Positions 18,799 to 27,106 of a DNA stretch of 64,000 nucleotides are shown piece after piece. The notes under the pieces are model-generated. The model was given only the letters and a program-made list of their open reading frames with translations. It was not told the DNA's origin and searched no databases. The stretch is taken from assembly GCF_019443505.1 (NCBI RefSeq), contig NZ_CP080377.1:2790001-2854000 (forward strand), read 5' to 3'. A program made the translations under genes and the position numbers. The stretch comes from Janthinobacterium sp. PAMC25594. Its GTDB lineage: Bacteria > Pseudomonadota > Gammaproteobacteria > Burkholderiales > Burkholderiaceae_D. Each line of letters starts with the position of its first letter. Within the stretch, counting starts at the first letter, position 1.

Positions 18799-18816
18799 TG
18801 TACCTTATATAGTACA
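18799..18816. promoter_or_regulatory. Operator-like dyad in the toxin-antitoxin promoter
   Basis: TGTAC (18799-18803) and GTACA (18812-18816) flank an 8-base AT-rich core containing TATATA, 16 bases before the toxin start. This placement is what autoregulation by an HTH antitoxin would need. Confidence 0.5.
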
Positions 18817-18831
18817 ACGTAGAGGTGCGTC

Positions 18832-19182
18832 ATGGATGCTTCCGGTTTGCGGCAGATTACCCTGCTGTTCTATGCGAACGGCAATGGCGGCGAACCCGTG
18901 CGCGACTGGCTCAAGTCGCTGCCCATCGAAGAGCGCCATGTGATCGGGCAAGACTTGATGCATGCGCAATGGCGCTGGCCCGTGGGCATGCCCCTGTGCC
19001 GGCATCTGGAGCAAGGTTTATCGGAAATTCGCAGCAGTTTGCCCGGCAACCGCATCGCGCGCGTGCTGATCTGCCATCACGGCGATTGCCTGGTGGCGCT
19101 GCACGGCTTTATCAAGAAAACCCGCGCCACGCCGGACGATGACCTGGCGCTGGCCCGCAAACGCTACAAGGAACTGACATGA
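18832..19182 (+). CDS. HigB/Gp49-like toxin of a type II toxin-antitoxin pair
   Basis: Protein of 116 residues of the phage-derived Gp49/HigB group in the RelE/ParE superfamily; homologues are ribosome-dependent mRNA interferases. Visible family features are VRDWLKSLPIEERHVIG, the LSEIRSSLPGNRIARVLICH strand block with its conserved Arg, and the C-terminal ALHGFIKKTRATPDDDLALA. The AGAGGTG Shine-Dalgarno is 5 bases before the ATG. The toxin precedes the antitoxin and overlaps it by 4 bases (ATGA), the usual order for HigBA. Active toxicity is inferred from the family only. Confidence 0.88.
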   Translation: MDASGLRQITLLFYANGNGGEPVRDWLKSLPIEERHVIGQDLMHAQWRWPVGMPLCRHLEQGLSEIRSSLPGNRIARVLICHHGDCLVALHGFIKKTRATPDDDLALARKRYKELT

Positions 19183-19463
19183 ACGCCACGTCCCCCCATC
19201 TCGGCAGCAGCCTGGACGACTTCCTCAAGGAAGAAGGCATTTTCGAGAAAACGCAAACCCAGGCCATCAAGGAAGTGATCGCCTGGCAACTGACGCAGGC
19301 GATGCAGGAACAAGCGCTGTCGAAAACGCGCATGGCGGCCCTGCTGCAGACCAGCCGCTCGCAGCTCGACCGCCTGCTCGACCCCACCAGCGACGTGACC
19401 CTGTCCACCCTGGAGCGCGCTGCCGCGCTGGTGGGGCGCAAGCTGTCGATCACCTTAGTTTGA
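19179..19463 (+). CDS. HigA-like XRE-family antitoxin
   Basis: Protein of 94 residues with an XRE/Cro-type helix-turn-helix (SKTRMAALLQTSRSQLDRLLD at about residues 48-68, followed by VTLSTLERAAALVGRKLSI). It should bind and neutralise the upstream toxin and repress the shared promoter, where a dyad is seen. Translationally coupled to the toxin through ATGA. It ends 2 bases before the converging TAXI gene. Confidence 0.88.
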   Translation: MNATSPHLGSSLDDFLKEEGIFEKTQTQAIKEVIAWQLTQAMQEQALSKTRMAALLQTSRSQLDRLLDPTSDVTLSTLERAAALVGRKLSITLV

Positions 19464-19464
19464 C

Positions 19465-20829
19465 TTAGTTTGATTCTGCCGGCTGGTACTCGCCCATCAA
19501 GGTCAAGATGCGCTTGCGCACGAAATTGATGTGGCTGCGCAAGCCGTACAAGCCATCGGCAAACGACAGCGGAATCGAGATCTGGTTGACCATTTCCTCG
19601 ATCTGGTCGAGCCGTTGTAATTGCTCCGCATACACTTGCGCGCGCTGCTCTTGTGGCACGTCTTCCAGCGCCTGCTCCACCGTGCGTAACTGGCCATACC
19701 AGCGGTAGACGCGCGAGCGGATACGCCACACGTACAACGGCGGCACCACGCGCGACAGCGGCAGGATCAAGGCACCGAGCGCCACCACCAGCACCCACAT
19801 GCGGTCAAAAAAATTGGCCAGCCAGAAACTCATATAGCGCTGCAGCACGGGCGCGCCATCCTTGTAGAACTTCAGCGCTTCGGGCGCGACGGGAATTTCC
19901 GTGTAGCGCGCGGACGGGAACTGCCCCTGCTGCTGGAACCAGCCCGTGCCGCCGTGAATACTGGCCGCCGCCTGCACGAACAGGTCGATCAAGGCCGGAT
20001 GCAAGTCTTCGCGCGCAACCAGGGTGGCGGTCGGTGCGATCAGGTGGTAATCCTGCGCGGGGATGTTACGCCCCAGGTCGACGATACCGCGTGGCAAGAC
20101 CACATGCGTGAGGAAAGGCAGGCGCCGCGTGTACGCCTCCGCTTGCGAAAAATCAAACAGCTTGATGCCCGGCGTTTGCAGCAGCATCTGGATCAGCGGT
20201 GCTTCCGGCGCCGAGCTGAACACGAGGCCATCGATGCGCCCTTCCAGCAACTCCACCGTGGCCGGGGTGTTCTGCAAGTCGCTGACGGTCAGCTCGTTCG
20301 CTTCGACGCCATTCACCGACAGCAACTGCCGGAACAGGCTGGGCACGCCCGTGCCTTCCGGTCCCAGGTTGATCTTCATGCCTTTCAATTGCGTCAGTTC
20401 CGTCACCGCCTTGTCTTCGCGCAGGAACAGCCAGACGGGTTCCGTAAACAGGCTGCCCAGGGATATGAGGCCATGCCGCTCGGCATCGGCGTGCTCCGTC
20501 GAGCCGCTTTGCACGAAGGCGATATCGGTCTTCCCCGCGTTCAGGCGCTGCAGGTTTTCCTGCGAACCCAGCGATGGCTGCAAGGTCACCTTGATGCCGT
20601 GTTTTGCCAGGGTGGCCGCGTATTTCTTGCCGAACTCTTCATAGGCGCTATTGTCCTGTCCCGTCGACAGGCTTACCTGGCGCGGCGGCGCCGGGTCGAC
20701 CAGCCAGTAAGCGAGCGCGCAAAACGCGCCGACCAGCAGCAGGGTGGGACCGGCGGTGGCGAGGAAATCGCGCACGGAAAAGCGGCTGAACGCGAGGATT
20801 TTGGACATGTGGTGGCGCATAGGTTTCAT
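19465..20829 (-). CDS. TAXI-family solute-binding protein with C-terminal membrane helix
   Basis: Member of the TAXI (TRAP-associated extracytoplasmic immunogenic) solute-binding family, 454 residues. An N-terminal hydrophobic segment (TAGPTLLLVGAFCALAYWLV, about residues 26-45) acts as anchor or uncleaved signal. The binding domain has VSLSTGQDNSAYEEFGKKYA, KTDIAFVQSGS and KGMKINLGPEGTG. A second transmembrane helix (MWVLVVALGALILPLSRVV) and a cytoplasmic coiled-coil tail follow. No TRAP permease genes are nearby, so it may be sensory or work with a distant permease. The start is uncertain among ATGs at 20829, 20820 and 20808. Confidence 0.85.
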   Translation of the reverse strand: MKPMRHHMSKILAFSRFSVRDFLATAGPTLLLVGAFCALAYWLVDPAPPRQVSLSTGQDNSAYEEFGKKYAATLAKHGIKVTLQPSLGSQENLQRLNAGKTDIAFVQSGSTEHADAERHGLISLGSLFTEPVWLFLREDKAVTELTQLKGMKINLGPEGTGVPSLFRQLLSVNGVEANELTVSDLQNTPATVELLEGRIDGLVFSSAPEAPLIQMLLQTPGIKLFDFSQAEAYTRRLPFLTHVVLPRGIVDLGRNIPAQDYHLIAPTATLVAREDLHPALIDLFVQAAASIHGGTGWFQQQGQFPSARYTEIPVAPEALKFYKDGAPVLQRYMSFWLANFFDRMWVLVVALGALILPLSRVVPPLYVWRIRSRVYRWYGQLRTVEQALEDVPQEQRAQVYAEQLQRLDQIEEMVNQISIPLSFADGLYGLRSHINFVRKRILTLMGEYQPAESN

Positions 20830-20939
20830 GGGTGGCTACGATGCCAAGAAAAGCGCAACTATGCAAGGCACTTTCACCGGCGCGGCGTGGCCAAATCCGC
20901 TACAGTGGCAGATCAACCACCTGCCCCATGGAGCCCCGC

Positions 20940-21545
20940 ATGCTGAAAATTCTGGGAAAAGCCGCCTCGATCAATGTCCGCAAAGTCCTGTGGACGTGCG
21001 AGGAACTCGACCTGCCGTACGAACGCGAAGACTGGGGCAGCGGCTTTCGCGCCACCGACGACCCCGCCTTTCTGGCCCTGAACCCGAACGCCATGGTGCC
21101 CGTGCTGGTGGACGGCGACCTGGTGCTGTGGGAATCGAACACGATCTGCCGCTACCTGTGCGCCCAAGCGGGCCGCGACGACTTGCTGCCAAGCACGCCC
21201 CGCGCCCGCGCGGAAGTGGAAAAATGGATGGACTGGCAAATGGGCGACCTCAACAACAGCTGGCGCTACGCCTTCATGTCGCTGGTGCACCACAGCCCCG
21301 CGCACCAGGATGCGGCGCAACTGGCGGCCGGCATTGCTGGATGGAACAAGATGATGGGCATCCTTGAACAGCAGCTGCAGCGCACGGGCGCGTTTGTGTG
21401 CGGCGAGCAATTCACCGTGGCCGATATCGTGCTGGGCCTGTCCGTCAAGCGCTGGCTGATGGCCCCGATGCAACGTCCAGCATATCCGGCCATTGCCGCG
21501 TATCACGCGCGCCTGGAAGATAAAACGGCCGTGTTTGCCGGCTAA
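20940..21545 (+). CDS. Glutathione S-transferase family protein
   Basis: Cytosolic GST-like enzyme of 201 residues. The N-terminal thioredoxin fold has MLKILGKAASINVRKVLWTC and the conserved cis-Pro and ESNTICRYL glutathione-binding block (MVPVLVDGDLVLWESNT). The alpha-helical C-terminal domain includes FTVADIVLGLSVKRW with the usual Asp N-cap. The start at 20940 is chosen because GGAG sits 6 bases upstream; ATG at 20928 (MEPR) is possible. Divergent from the TAXI gene, with a 4-base tail-to-tail overlap with the next gene. Substrate unknown. Confidence 0.9.
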   Translation: MLKILGKAASINVRKVLWTCEELDLPYEREDWGSGFRATDDPAFLALNPNAMVPVLVDGDLVLWESNTICRYLCAQAGRDDLLPSTPRARAEVEKWMDWQMGDLNNSWRYAFMSLVHHSPAHQDAAQLAAGIAGWNKMMGILEQQLQRTGAFVCGEQFTVADIVLGLSVKRWLMAPMQRPAYPAIAAYHARLEDKTAVFAG

Positions 21546-21922
21546 TCGAGTTCAATGGCCTCGACCGTGCCGCCGATGACGTAACAATCGCCATCGCGGC
21601 GCACTTCGTCCAGGGTCGCCGGGTCGTCATGCGTGTAGGTGCCGTCGACATCGACGCACCAGACGTCACCGAAACGCAGCAACTTCACGCCGCAGCAGAT
21701 GCGGTTGATGAAGTTGCCCGGCGTCCTGAGCAGCACTTCGCGCACCGCGCCCACCGTGATGGCGACCTGGCGCCAGACATTGCCATCGAGCGCATGATTT
21801 CTTGCATACAAGACGATGCGCACGGCTTGCACGCCCCCGGGCTGATACCGCTGCTCGATGGACACGAGCGCGCCATCGTCAAAGCGGTGATATTGCTGAA
21901 AAATCTGCTGCGTCTTGTCCAA
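21542..21922 (-). CDS. Conserved-looking hypothetical protein
   Basis: Unrecognised protein of 126 residues starting at a TTG (MDKTQQIFQQYHRFDDG) with GAGGAA 6 bases upstream. The frame stays open to 21973, but that extension crosses the terminator of the preceding gene, so the later start is preferred. There is no signal peptide or membrane segment. The sequence alternates short beta-like strands (AVRIVLYARNHA, DVWCVDVDGTYTHDD, DCYVIGGTVEAIEL) and looks like a small beta-rich domain. Function unknown. It is on the same strand as the penicillin-binding protein but separated from it by a terminator. Confidence 0.65.
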   Translation of the reverse strand: MDKTQQIFQQYHRFDDGALVSIEQRYQPGGVQAVRIVLYARNHALDGNVWRQVAITVGAVREVLLRTPGNFINRICCGVKLLRFGDVWCVDVDGTYTHDDPATLDEVRRDGDCYVIGGTVEAIELD

Positions 21923-21935
21923 TTGCACTTCCTCA

Positions 21936-21961
21936 AAAAAAAACCGGCCATGAAGGCCGGC
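21936..21961 (-). terminator. Rho-independent terminator after the penicillin-binding protein
   Basis: On the minus strand, CCGGCC-TTCAT-GGCCGG is followed by nine T, about 20 bases after the penicillin-binding protein stop. Confidence 0.9.
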
Positions 21962-21980
21962 TTTCAGCTGCAAAAATACC

Positions 21981-24900
21981 TCAATTCGTGCACTGTTTCG
22001 CCACGCCTTCGGCCGGTGCGGGCGGCTCGATCAGCGGCATCAGGCTTGGCGCCAGCGACACCAGCAATTGCACGGGCAAGGCGCTGGTGAAATCGTAGTT
22101 CTTCGATTCCGGCCCCCGCACATACGCCGTCATGCTGCCATAGAAGCGCTCGCCGATATTGAACACGAACGTGGCCGAACGGTTCACATAGCGCGACTCG
22201 ATCAGGCGGCCGCCGGCGCCATACACATCGAAACGCTGGTCGCCCGTGCCCGTCTTGCCGCCCATCGGGATCGGCACGCCGTCGGCGCCGACGAATGCCG
22301 TCTTGGCCCGCTTCGCCGTACCGTCCGACACCACTTCGCGGATGGCCTTGGCCACGGCTTTCGCCACGTCCGGCGACAGCACTTGCTCCGCTTCCACTTT
22401 GCTGCCCCGCTTGACCATGGTGTCATACGGCGTATTGGCGGCGAAATGCATGGAATCGATGCGCACGCTCGGTTTGCGCACGCCATCGTTGATGATGATG
22501 CCCATCAACTCGGCCAGCGCGGCGGGACGGTCGGCCGAGGCGCCCAGGGTCGTCGCATACGACGGCACCAGCGAATCGAACGGGTAGCCCATCTTCTTCC
22601 ACTGACGGTGGATTTCCAAAAAGCCTTCGACTTCCAGCAAGTTGGCGATACGGCGGTCCTGCGCATGCTTGCGGTGCGTATTGAACAGCCATTTGTAGAC
22701 TTCCTGGCGTTCCTTCTCGCTGGCCGCCACCATCTGCGACAGGGTCGATCCTTCGTGCTGGCGCAGGTAGGCCACCATCCACAGCTCCAGCGGATGCACA
22801 TTGGCCAGATAACCGCGGTCGGCCAAGGACCAGTTTTCCATCGCGTACTGCTCGTACAGCTTGGCCACGCGCTCGGACGGCACTTCGTTTTGCGACGGCA
22901 AGTTGGCGTTGAGGAAGTCGCCGAATTCCGCCACCGTGCCCTTCGGATTGATGGTGCGGAAGATATTCGCCAGGCGCACGGGCGTCGGACGGATGCTGGC
23001 CAACAAAATCTTTTCCTGCTCGTCGACGCTCTTGCCGCGGTACTTCTGATAGAAGCGGTGCAGGAATTCGCGCCCTTCCTTATCGGCAAACCGGCTCAGG
23101 TACTGGGCGCGGCGCGGATCGTCCGCATCCGCCAGCAGCGAGGCCGAGGAATCGGGGCGCGAGAACATGTAGTAGCGGGCCACGTCGCGCATCAGGCGCA
23201 CAAACACCAGGTTGGTCGACTGGCGCAGCGCCTGCTGCACCGTCATGATGCGGCTGTCGTCGAGCTTGGAGAAGTTGCCGAAATGGTGCAAGCCGCCGCC
23301 CGTGAAGAAGCCTTCACCCGGATTGCCCGAATATTTGCGTTCCATGGCAGCGGCCAGCATGGCGGGCAAGTTGCGCGCCTCGCCGAGCGGCAATGGTTTC
23401 AGGTAAGCAATCGCCCACTGCGACAGCATGTCCTTCGGATCGACGGCAATCTTGCCCAGCTCGGCGGCGCCCATGCCGCTGTAGCGCTGGTGCAACTGGT
23501 CGATGATATCGAGGTAGCTCACCAGCGTACGCAGCTTGGCCGTGGAACCGAGGTCCAGCTTGGCGCCCTCGTTGATATCGAGCGGCTGGTCGAAGTTGTC
23601 GGTCTGCACGCGCAGCAAGTTGGCCTTGTCGCCTTTTTGCAGCAGGGTGAAGCTGTAGACTACATTGGCGGGATCGCCATTGCCCAGCATGCCCTTGCCC
23701 GTCAGGCCGGCCGCTTTCGCCACGGCAGGGTCGCGCAGCTCGCGCAAGACCTTGGTGACGGCGTTTTGCGCCTGCGCGTCGAGCGTGCTGACCACTTTCA
23801 GGTCCAGGCGATCGAGGTTGTACAAGCGCGGATCGCCGAGCATGCTGGCCAGGTGGTTGCGCACGGCATTCGAGGCCTTGCGCGTGACGAACGAGGTCGA
23901 TGCTTCCGATTGCACGCCCGAGGCCGTCGATGGGCGCAGCTTCTCGGCGATGGCCGCATCGCGCAGCTGCGGCGAAATCACACCCGCCTGCGCCAGCAGG
24001 CGCAGATGGCTGTTGGTCAATTCTTCCAGGTCGGCGCCGCCGGCCACCAGATAATGCGAAGGACGCCGTTGCGCGATCAAGAGGCTCAGCGCCTGCTTGT
24101 AGGCCAGCGCACTGTCCGGCTGGTCCATTTTCCCCTTGAGCAAAGTCTTCACTTCGGCAAATGGACGGCCATACCAGACCCACATGCCGTCGCCAATGCC
24201 GTTGACTTCGCCAAAACCGCTTTTGGCCGACAGCGGCACGGTATTCAGGTAATTGACGACGATCTTGCGCCGCGCTTCCATGGTGTTTTCGCCATCCTGG
24301 TACGAACGCAGGCTGGCCGAAATCATCTGCAGCAATTTATCCTGCATGGAACTGGTGCGGCCGTCTTCCGAATGGCGGTATTTTTCGATCTGCGTGGCCA
24401 AGGTGCTGCCGCCACCGCCACGGTGGCCGCCGAACAGGTTCAGCGCCTTGTCCAGAATCGCCTTGCTCAGGCGGTCCCATTCCACGGCGGGATTGCGCTC
24501 GGGCGTGCCCGGGTCGAGCAACTCGCGGTTTTCGATGAACAGCAGGCTTTGCACGAGCGCGGGCGGTGCTTCGGTAAAGCTGTCGAACATGCGCTCGGGA
24601 TAGCTGGCCGCAAACAGGGGCGCGGCGCGGCAATCGAGGATGGTCAGGCCCGCGCGGTTTTTCTCGTGATACGTGGCAAAGATGCCCCGGTCGACCAGCT
24701 CCACCATCTTCGGCGACATGCGCGCCTGCGCCGTGACGGCATAGTCGCGTGCATTGAGCTTGCTGATGAAGTCGGGCAGGCTGGCATAGCCGAGGCGCTC
24801 GTCATACGGGCCATGCTGCGGATAGCGGATGGCGCCCGCCGGCGCAGGGCCAGGCTCGACCTTGAACGTCAGTTGGCGGTCCAGGCGCGTGAAAAACTCG

Positions 24901-25097
24901 GCCTGCAGGGCCGAGGTGCGCACTTCGCGCATGACGAACCACGCTACGCCGGCGATCAGCGCCAGCAGAATAATGGCAAAGATCGGCCAGATGCGCGAAC
25001 GGCGCTTCTTCGGCGGGCTCGCCGGCGGCGACGCCTCGACAGCTGGTTCAGAGGGGGGCCGCTCTTGCGCGGCCAGGTTGACGCCTGTGTCTTTCAT
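21981..25097 (-). CDS. Divergent class A penicillin-binding protein
   Basis: Bifunctional-type peptidoglycan synthase of 1038 residues, inner membrane with a periplasmic catalytic part. A cytoplasmic Pro-rich tail (1-35), one transmembrane helix (about 36-56), a GT51 glycosyltransferase domain (about 130-320) and a transpeptidase domain follow. The transpeptidase motifs are intact: SxxK at Ser518-Lys521 (GSTAKL), SxN at Ser627-Asn629 (RQSTNLVF) and KTG from Lys948 (GGKTGTGDQ). The GT51 domain is unusual: motif 1 reads IENRE (catalytic Glu189 kept, the next Asp is Asn), GGSTLATQ is kept, but motif 3 reads DKLLQ, with Gln257 in place of the second Glu. It is also longer than usual, with a large insert between SxN and KTG. 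Glycosyltransferase activity is doubtful. Confidence 0.88.
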   Translation of the reverse strand: MKDTGVNLAAQERPPSEPAVEASPPASPPKKRRSRIWPIFAIILLALIAGVAWFVMREVRTSALQAEFFTRLDRQLTFKVEPGPAPAGAIRYPQHGPYDERLGYASLPDFISKLNARDYAVTAQARMSPKMVELVDRGIFATYHEKNRAGLTILDCRAAPLFAASYPERMFDSFTEAPPALVQSLLFIENRELLDPGTPERNPAVEWDRLSKAILDKALNLFGGHRGGGGSTLATQIEKYRHSEDGRTSSMQDKLLQMISASLRSYQDGENTMEARRKIVVNYLNTVPLSAKSGFGEVNGIGDGMWVWYGRPFAEVKTLLKGKMDQPDSALAYKQALSLLIAQRRPSHYLVAGGADLEELTNSHLRLLAQAGVISPQLRDAAIAEKLRPSTASGVQSEASTSFVTRKASNAVRNHLASMLGDPRLYNLDRLDLKVVSTLDAQAQNAVTKVLRELRDPAVAKAAGLTGKGMLGNGDPANVVYSFTLLQKGDKANLLRVQTDNFDQPLDINEGAKLDLGSTAKLRTLVSYLDIIDQLHQRYSGMGAAELGKIAVDPKDMLSQWAIAYLKPLPLGEARNLPAMLAAAMERKYSGNPGEGFFTGGGLHHFGNFSKLDDSRIMTVQQALRQSTNLVFVRLMRDVARYYMFSRPDSSASLLADADDPRRAQYLSRFADKEGREFLHRFYQKYRGKSVDEQEKILLASIRPTPVRLANIFRTINPKGTVAEFGDFLNANLPSQNEVPSERVAKLYEQYAMENWSLADRGYLANVHPLELWMVAYLRQHEGSTLSQMVAASEKERQEVYKWLFNTHRKHAQDRRIANLLEVEGFLEIHRQWKKMGYPFDSLVPSYATTLGASADRPAALAELMGIIINDGVRKPSVRIDSMHFAANTPYDTMVKRGSKVEAEQVLSPDVAKAVAKAIREVVSDGTAKRAKTAFVGADGVPIPMGGKTGTGDQRFDVYGAGGRLIESRYVNRSATFVFNIGERFYGSMTAYVRGPESKNYDFTSALPVQLLVSLAPSLMPLIEPPAPAEGVAKQCTN

Positions 25098-25461
25098 GGG
25101 ATGCTGGGATAAAGTTGGGTTTGGACGGCGCGGAAAAGGCGGTAGCGATACCGCTCCGCGCGGGATAAGACGAGGGCCGGCAAGGGCCGGTCACAACAAG
25201 GCTTGCTTAACATGATGTCCATACCGGTGAATCAAAAAAACACGCTACTGCACAGGCAGGCGACCCCGCGTTCGACACGCAAGGCCCCTGTTCACCATTC
25301 CACCACATCGGCATGAAAACGACTGACGAGCGCGCACAAAAACCTTGCTTCATTGAAGATTTTCGCAAAAAAACAACGTCTGGGAACGTACGCTTGCGTA
25401 CATAGATGCAAGGCGGGCGGGACGCCAGCGAAAAAGCCGCCGGCGCCGGGCTGGCAGCATG
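25098..25461. other. Intergenic region before the CinA-like gene
   Basis: A 364-base gap without a gene. It should hold the promoter of the penicillin-binding protein. Small dyads are visible: GCGGTA/TACCGC around 25140-25155 and GTACGC/GCGTAC around 25388-25401. No clear terminator for the CinA-like gene was found. Confidence 0.4.
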
Positions 25462-26247
25462 TCAGATGGTGGTGTATTCCGCCTGCAAGGCATCGAGTGC
25501 GGCGCACATGTCCGCAAAGGCGGCCGCCGCCTGCGCGGGTTCGCCCTTCACGCCCAGTTCGATATGCCGGCGCGTCTGCGCATCGCCCACGCTGGGCAGG
25601 CTGAATACCTTAATCAGCGGAAACTCCGCCTCCAGGCGCACCATCAGCGGCGTCAGCAGGGATTCGGCCGTTTCGTACACGAGCAAGGCATGTTCCGCAT
25701 GCGGCACCTGATTGAACAAATGGCTGTAATGCGTGTCCAGCACCCATTCGATCATGGGCCAGGACATGACGGGAAAGCCCGGCACGAAATAATGTTCACG
25801 CACGGCAAAGCCGGCAATCTTGTTGTACGGATTCGGAATCAGCTCGGCGCCTTCGACAAATTCCGCCATTTTCAGGCGGTGCAGGTTTTCCGGCGAGTTC
25901 AAATCGGCCGGCACGCCCGCCTCAGCGCCCATTTCCGTGATCCGTTGCTGGATATTGACCTTGCCCTGCGGATGCAGCACCAACGGCAAGCCCAGCGCAT
26001 CGGCGGCCGCCTGGCGCGTATGGTCGTCCGGCGTGGCGCCGATGCCGCCAAAGCTGAAAACGATGTCGCCGCTGGCAAAGCTGCGCTTGAGCAAGGCGAC
26101 CAGGCGGGCCGGTTCGTCGCCCACGTATTCCGCCCAGCTCAGCTGCAAGCCACGCTGCTTGAGCATGCTCACTACTTTCGGGAAATGCTGGTCCGTGCGC
26201 TTGCCCGACAGGATTTCGTCGCCGATGATGATCAATCCGATAGCCAT
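25462..26247 (-). CDS. CinA-type molybdopterin-binding domain protein
   Basis: Stand-alone MoCF/CinA N-terminal domain protein, 261 residues (COG1058). It starts IGLIIIGDEILSGKRTDQHF, the GDE-LxG signature of the family, followed by SFGGIGATPDDHTRQAAADA, the nucleotide/molybdopterin-binding loop. The CinA C-terminal deamidase domain is missing, so it is not a full CinA. GAGGGAG precedes the ATG. It is 31 bases downstream of the EI24 gene and likely the last gene of that cluster. Function unproven; relatives are annotated as nicotinamide-nucleotide or molybdopterin-related. Confidence 0.88.
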   Translation of the reverse strand: MAIGLIIIGDEILSGKRTDQHFPKVVSMLKQRGLQLSWAEYVGDEPARLVALLKRSFASGDIVFSFGGIGATPDDHTRQAAADALGLPLVLHPQGKVNIQQRITEMGAEAGVPADLNSPENLHRLKMAEFVEGAELIPNPYNKIAGFAVREHYFVPGFPVMSWPMIEWVLDTHYSHLFNQVPHAEHALLVYETAESLLTPLMVRLEAEFPLIKVFSLPSVGDAQTRRHIELGVKGEPAQAAAAFADMCAALDALQAEYTTI

Positions 26248-26278
26248 GAAGCTCCCTCGTAGAATGCAATAAAAATGG

Positions 26279-27106
26279 TCAGGCGTCCGCCGGCGCCACG
26301 TCGGTCATGCCGCGTACGCCCCGCAAACGCGACAACGCTTCCAGGCAGTAATACTGGAACCACAGACCCGTAAAAATAAAGATCAGTACATACAGCCAGA
26401 TGGCGAACGCCGCCAGGAAGGGGAAAAAGACGACGGACATCGCGCCGCCCATCCACAGCAGACCCGGCACGGCACCGGCCGCGCCGGAGACCATGCCGAT
26501 GGCCAGCAGGGGCCAGCGCTGCGTGCGCATGATGACGTGGCGCTCTTCCACGCTGGCATAGTCGGCCATGGCGTCATACGCCATCACGCGGTAGGTCAGC
26601 CAGCCCCACAGCACCGCTTGCCCCACCAGGGCGGCGGGCGGAAACGCGTACAGCGGCAGCATGAGCACCCAGACGACGATGAACAGCAAAAAGGTAGCCA
26701 GGGAAGTGCCGACGCTGCCGAGCAGGCTGCCGCCATGCTTCTTTTCCAGCTGCGGAAAGTGCCGCCCGCCGATGTGGCGGCCGATGGCCGGCATGGCGAA
26801 CAGGCCCATGAAAATGAGCGCCGTCAATATCATCAGCGGCAACAGCATGAACATGGCGATCAGCGGCACGATGACGGCTTTCAGCATGCCCAGGCCGAAG
26901 GTGGCCAGCACCTGCCCGCTGGTGCGGAAGAAATCATACTGCGTGAACAGCGCATGCAGGCTGTCGATCAGCGGCTGCAAGCCCACATACAGCAGGGCGC
27001 CCCACAGGATCAGCGACAGGATGAACGGCGCGACGCTCAACAGCAGTATCTTGCCGTGCAATTGCGACAGGAAAGCACGGCCATACGAATTCAACACATT
27101 ACGCAT
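26279..27106 (-). CDS. EI24-domain (CysZ-like) integral membrane protein
   Basis: Polytopic inner-membrane protein of 275 residues with about five or six hydrophobic segments (e.g. ILLLSVAPFILSLILWGALLY, AVIVPLIAMFMLLPLMILTAL, FLLFIVVWVLMLPLYAFPPAA). The pattern matches the EI24/CysZ family, whose E. coli member imports sulfate. The start at 27106 follows AAAGGA and overlaps the upstream stop as TGATG; the frame opens further upstream but only inside the previous gene. Substrate unknown. Confidence 0.85.
   Translation of the reverse strand: MRNVLNSYGRAFLSQLHGKILLLSVAPFILSLILWGALLYVGLQPLIDSLHALFTQYDFFRTSGQVLATFGLGMLKAVIVPLIAMFMLLPLMILTALIFMGLFAMPAIGRHIGGRHFPQLEKKHGGSLLGSVGTSLATFLLFIVVWVLMLPLYAFPPAALVGQAVLWGWLTYRVMAYDAMADYASVEERHVIMRTQRWPLLAIGMVSGAAGAVPGLLWMGGAMSVVFFPFLAAFAIWLYVLIFIFTGLWFQYYCLEALSRLRGVRGMTDVAPADA

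Noticed and set aside
22068..25112. A 1014-codon plus-strand frame opposite the penicillin-binding protein
   Set aside because: Antisense of a gene with intact SxxK, SxN and KTG motifs; composition is His/Gln/Arg-rich shadow.
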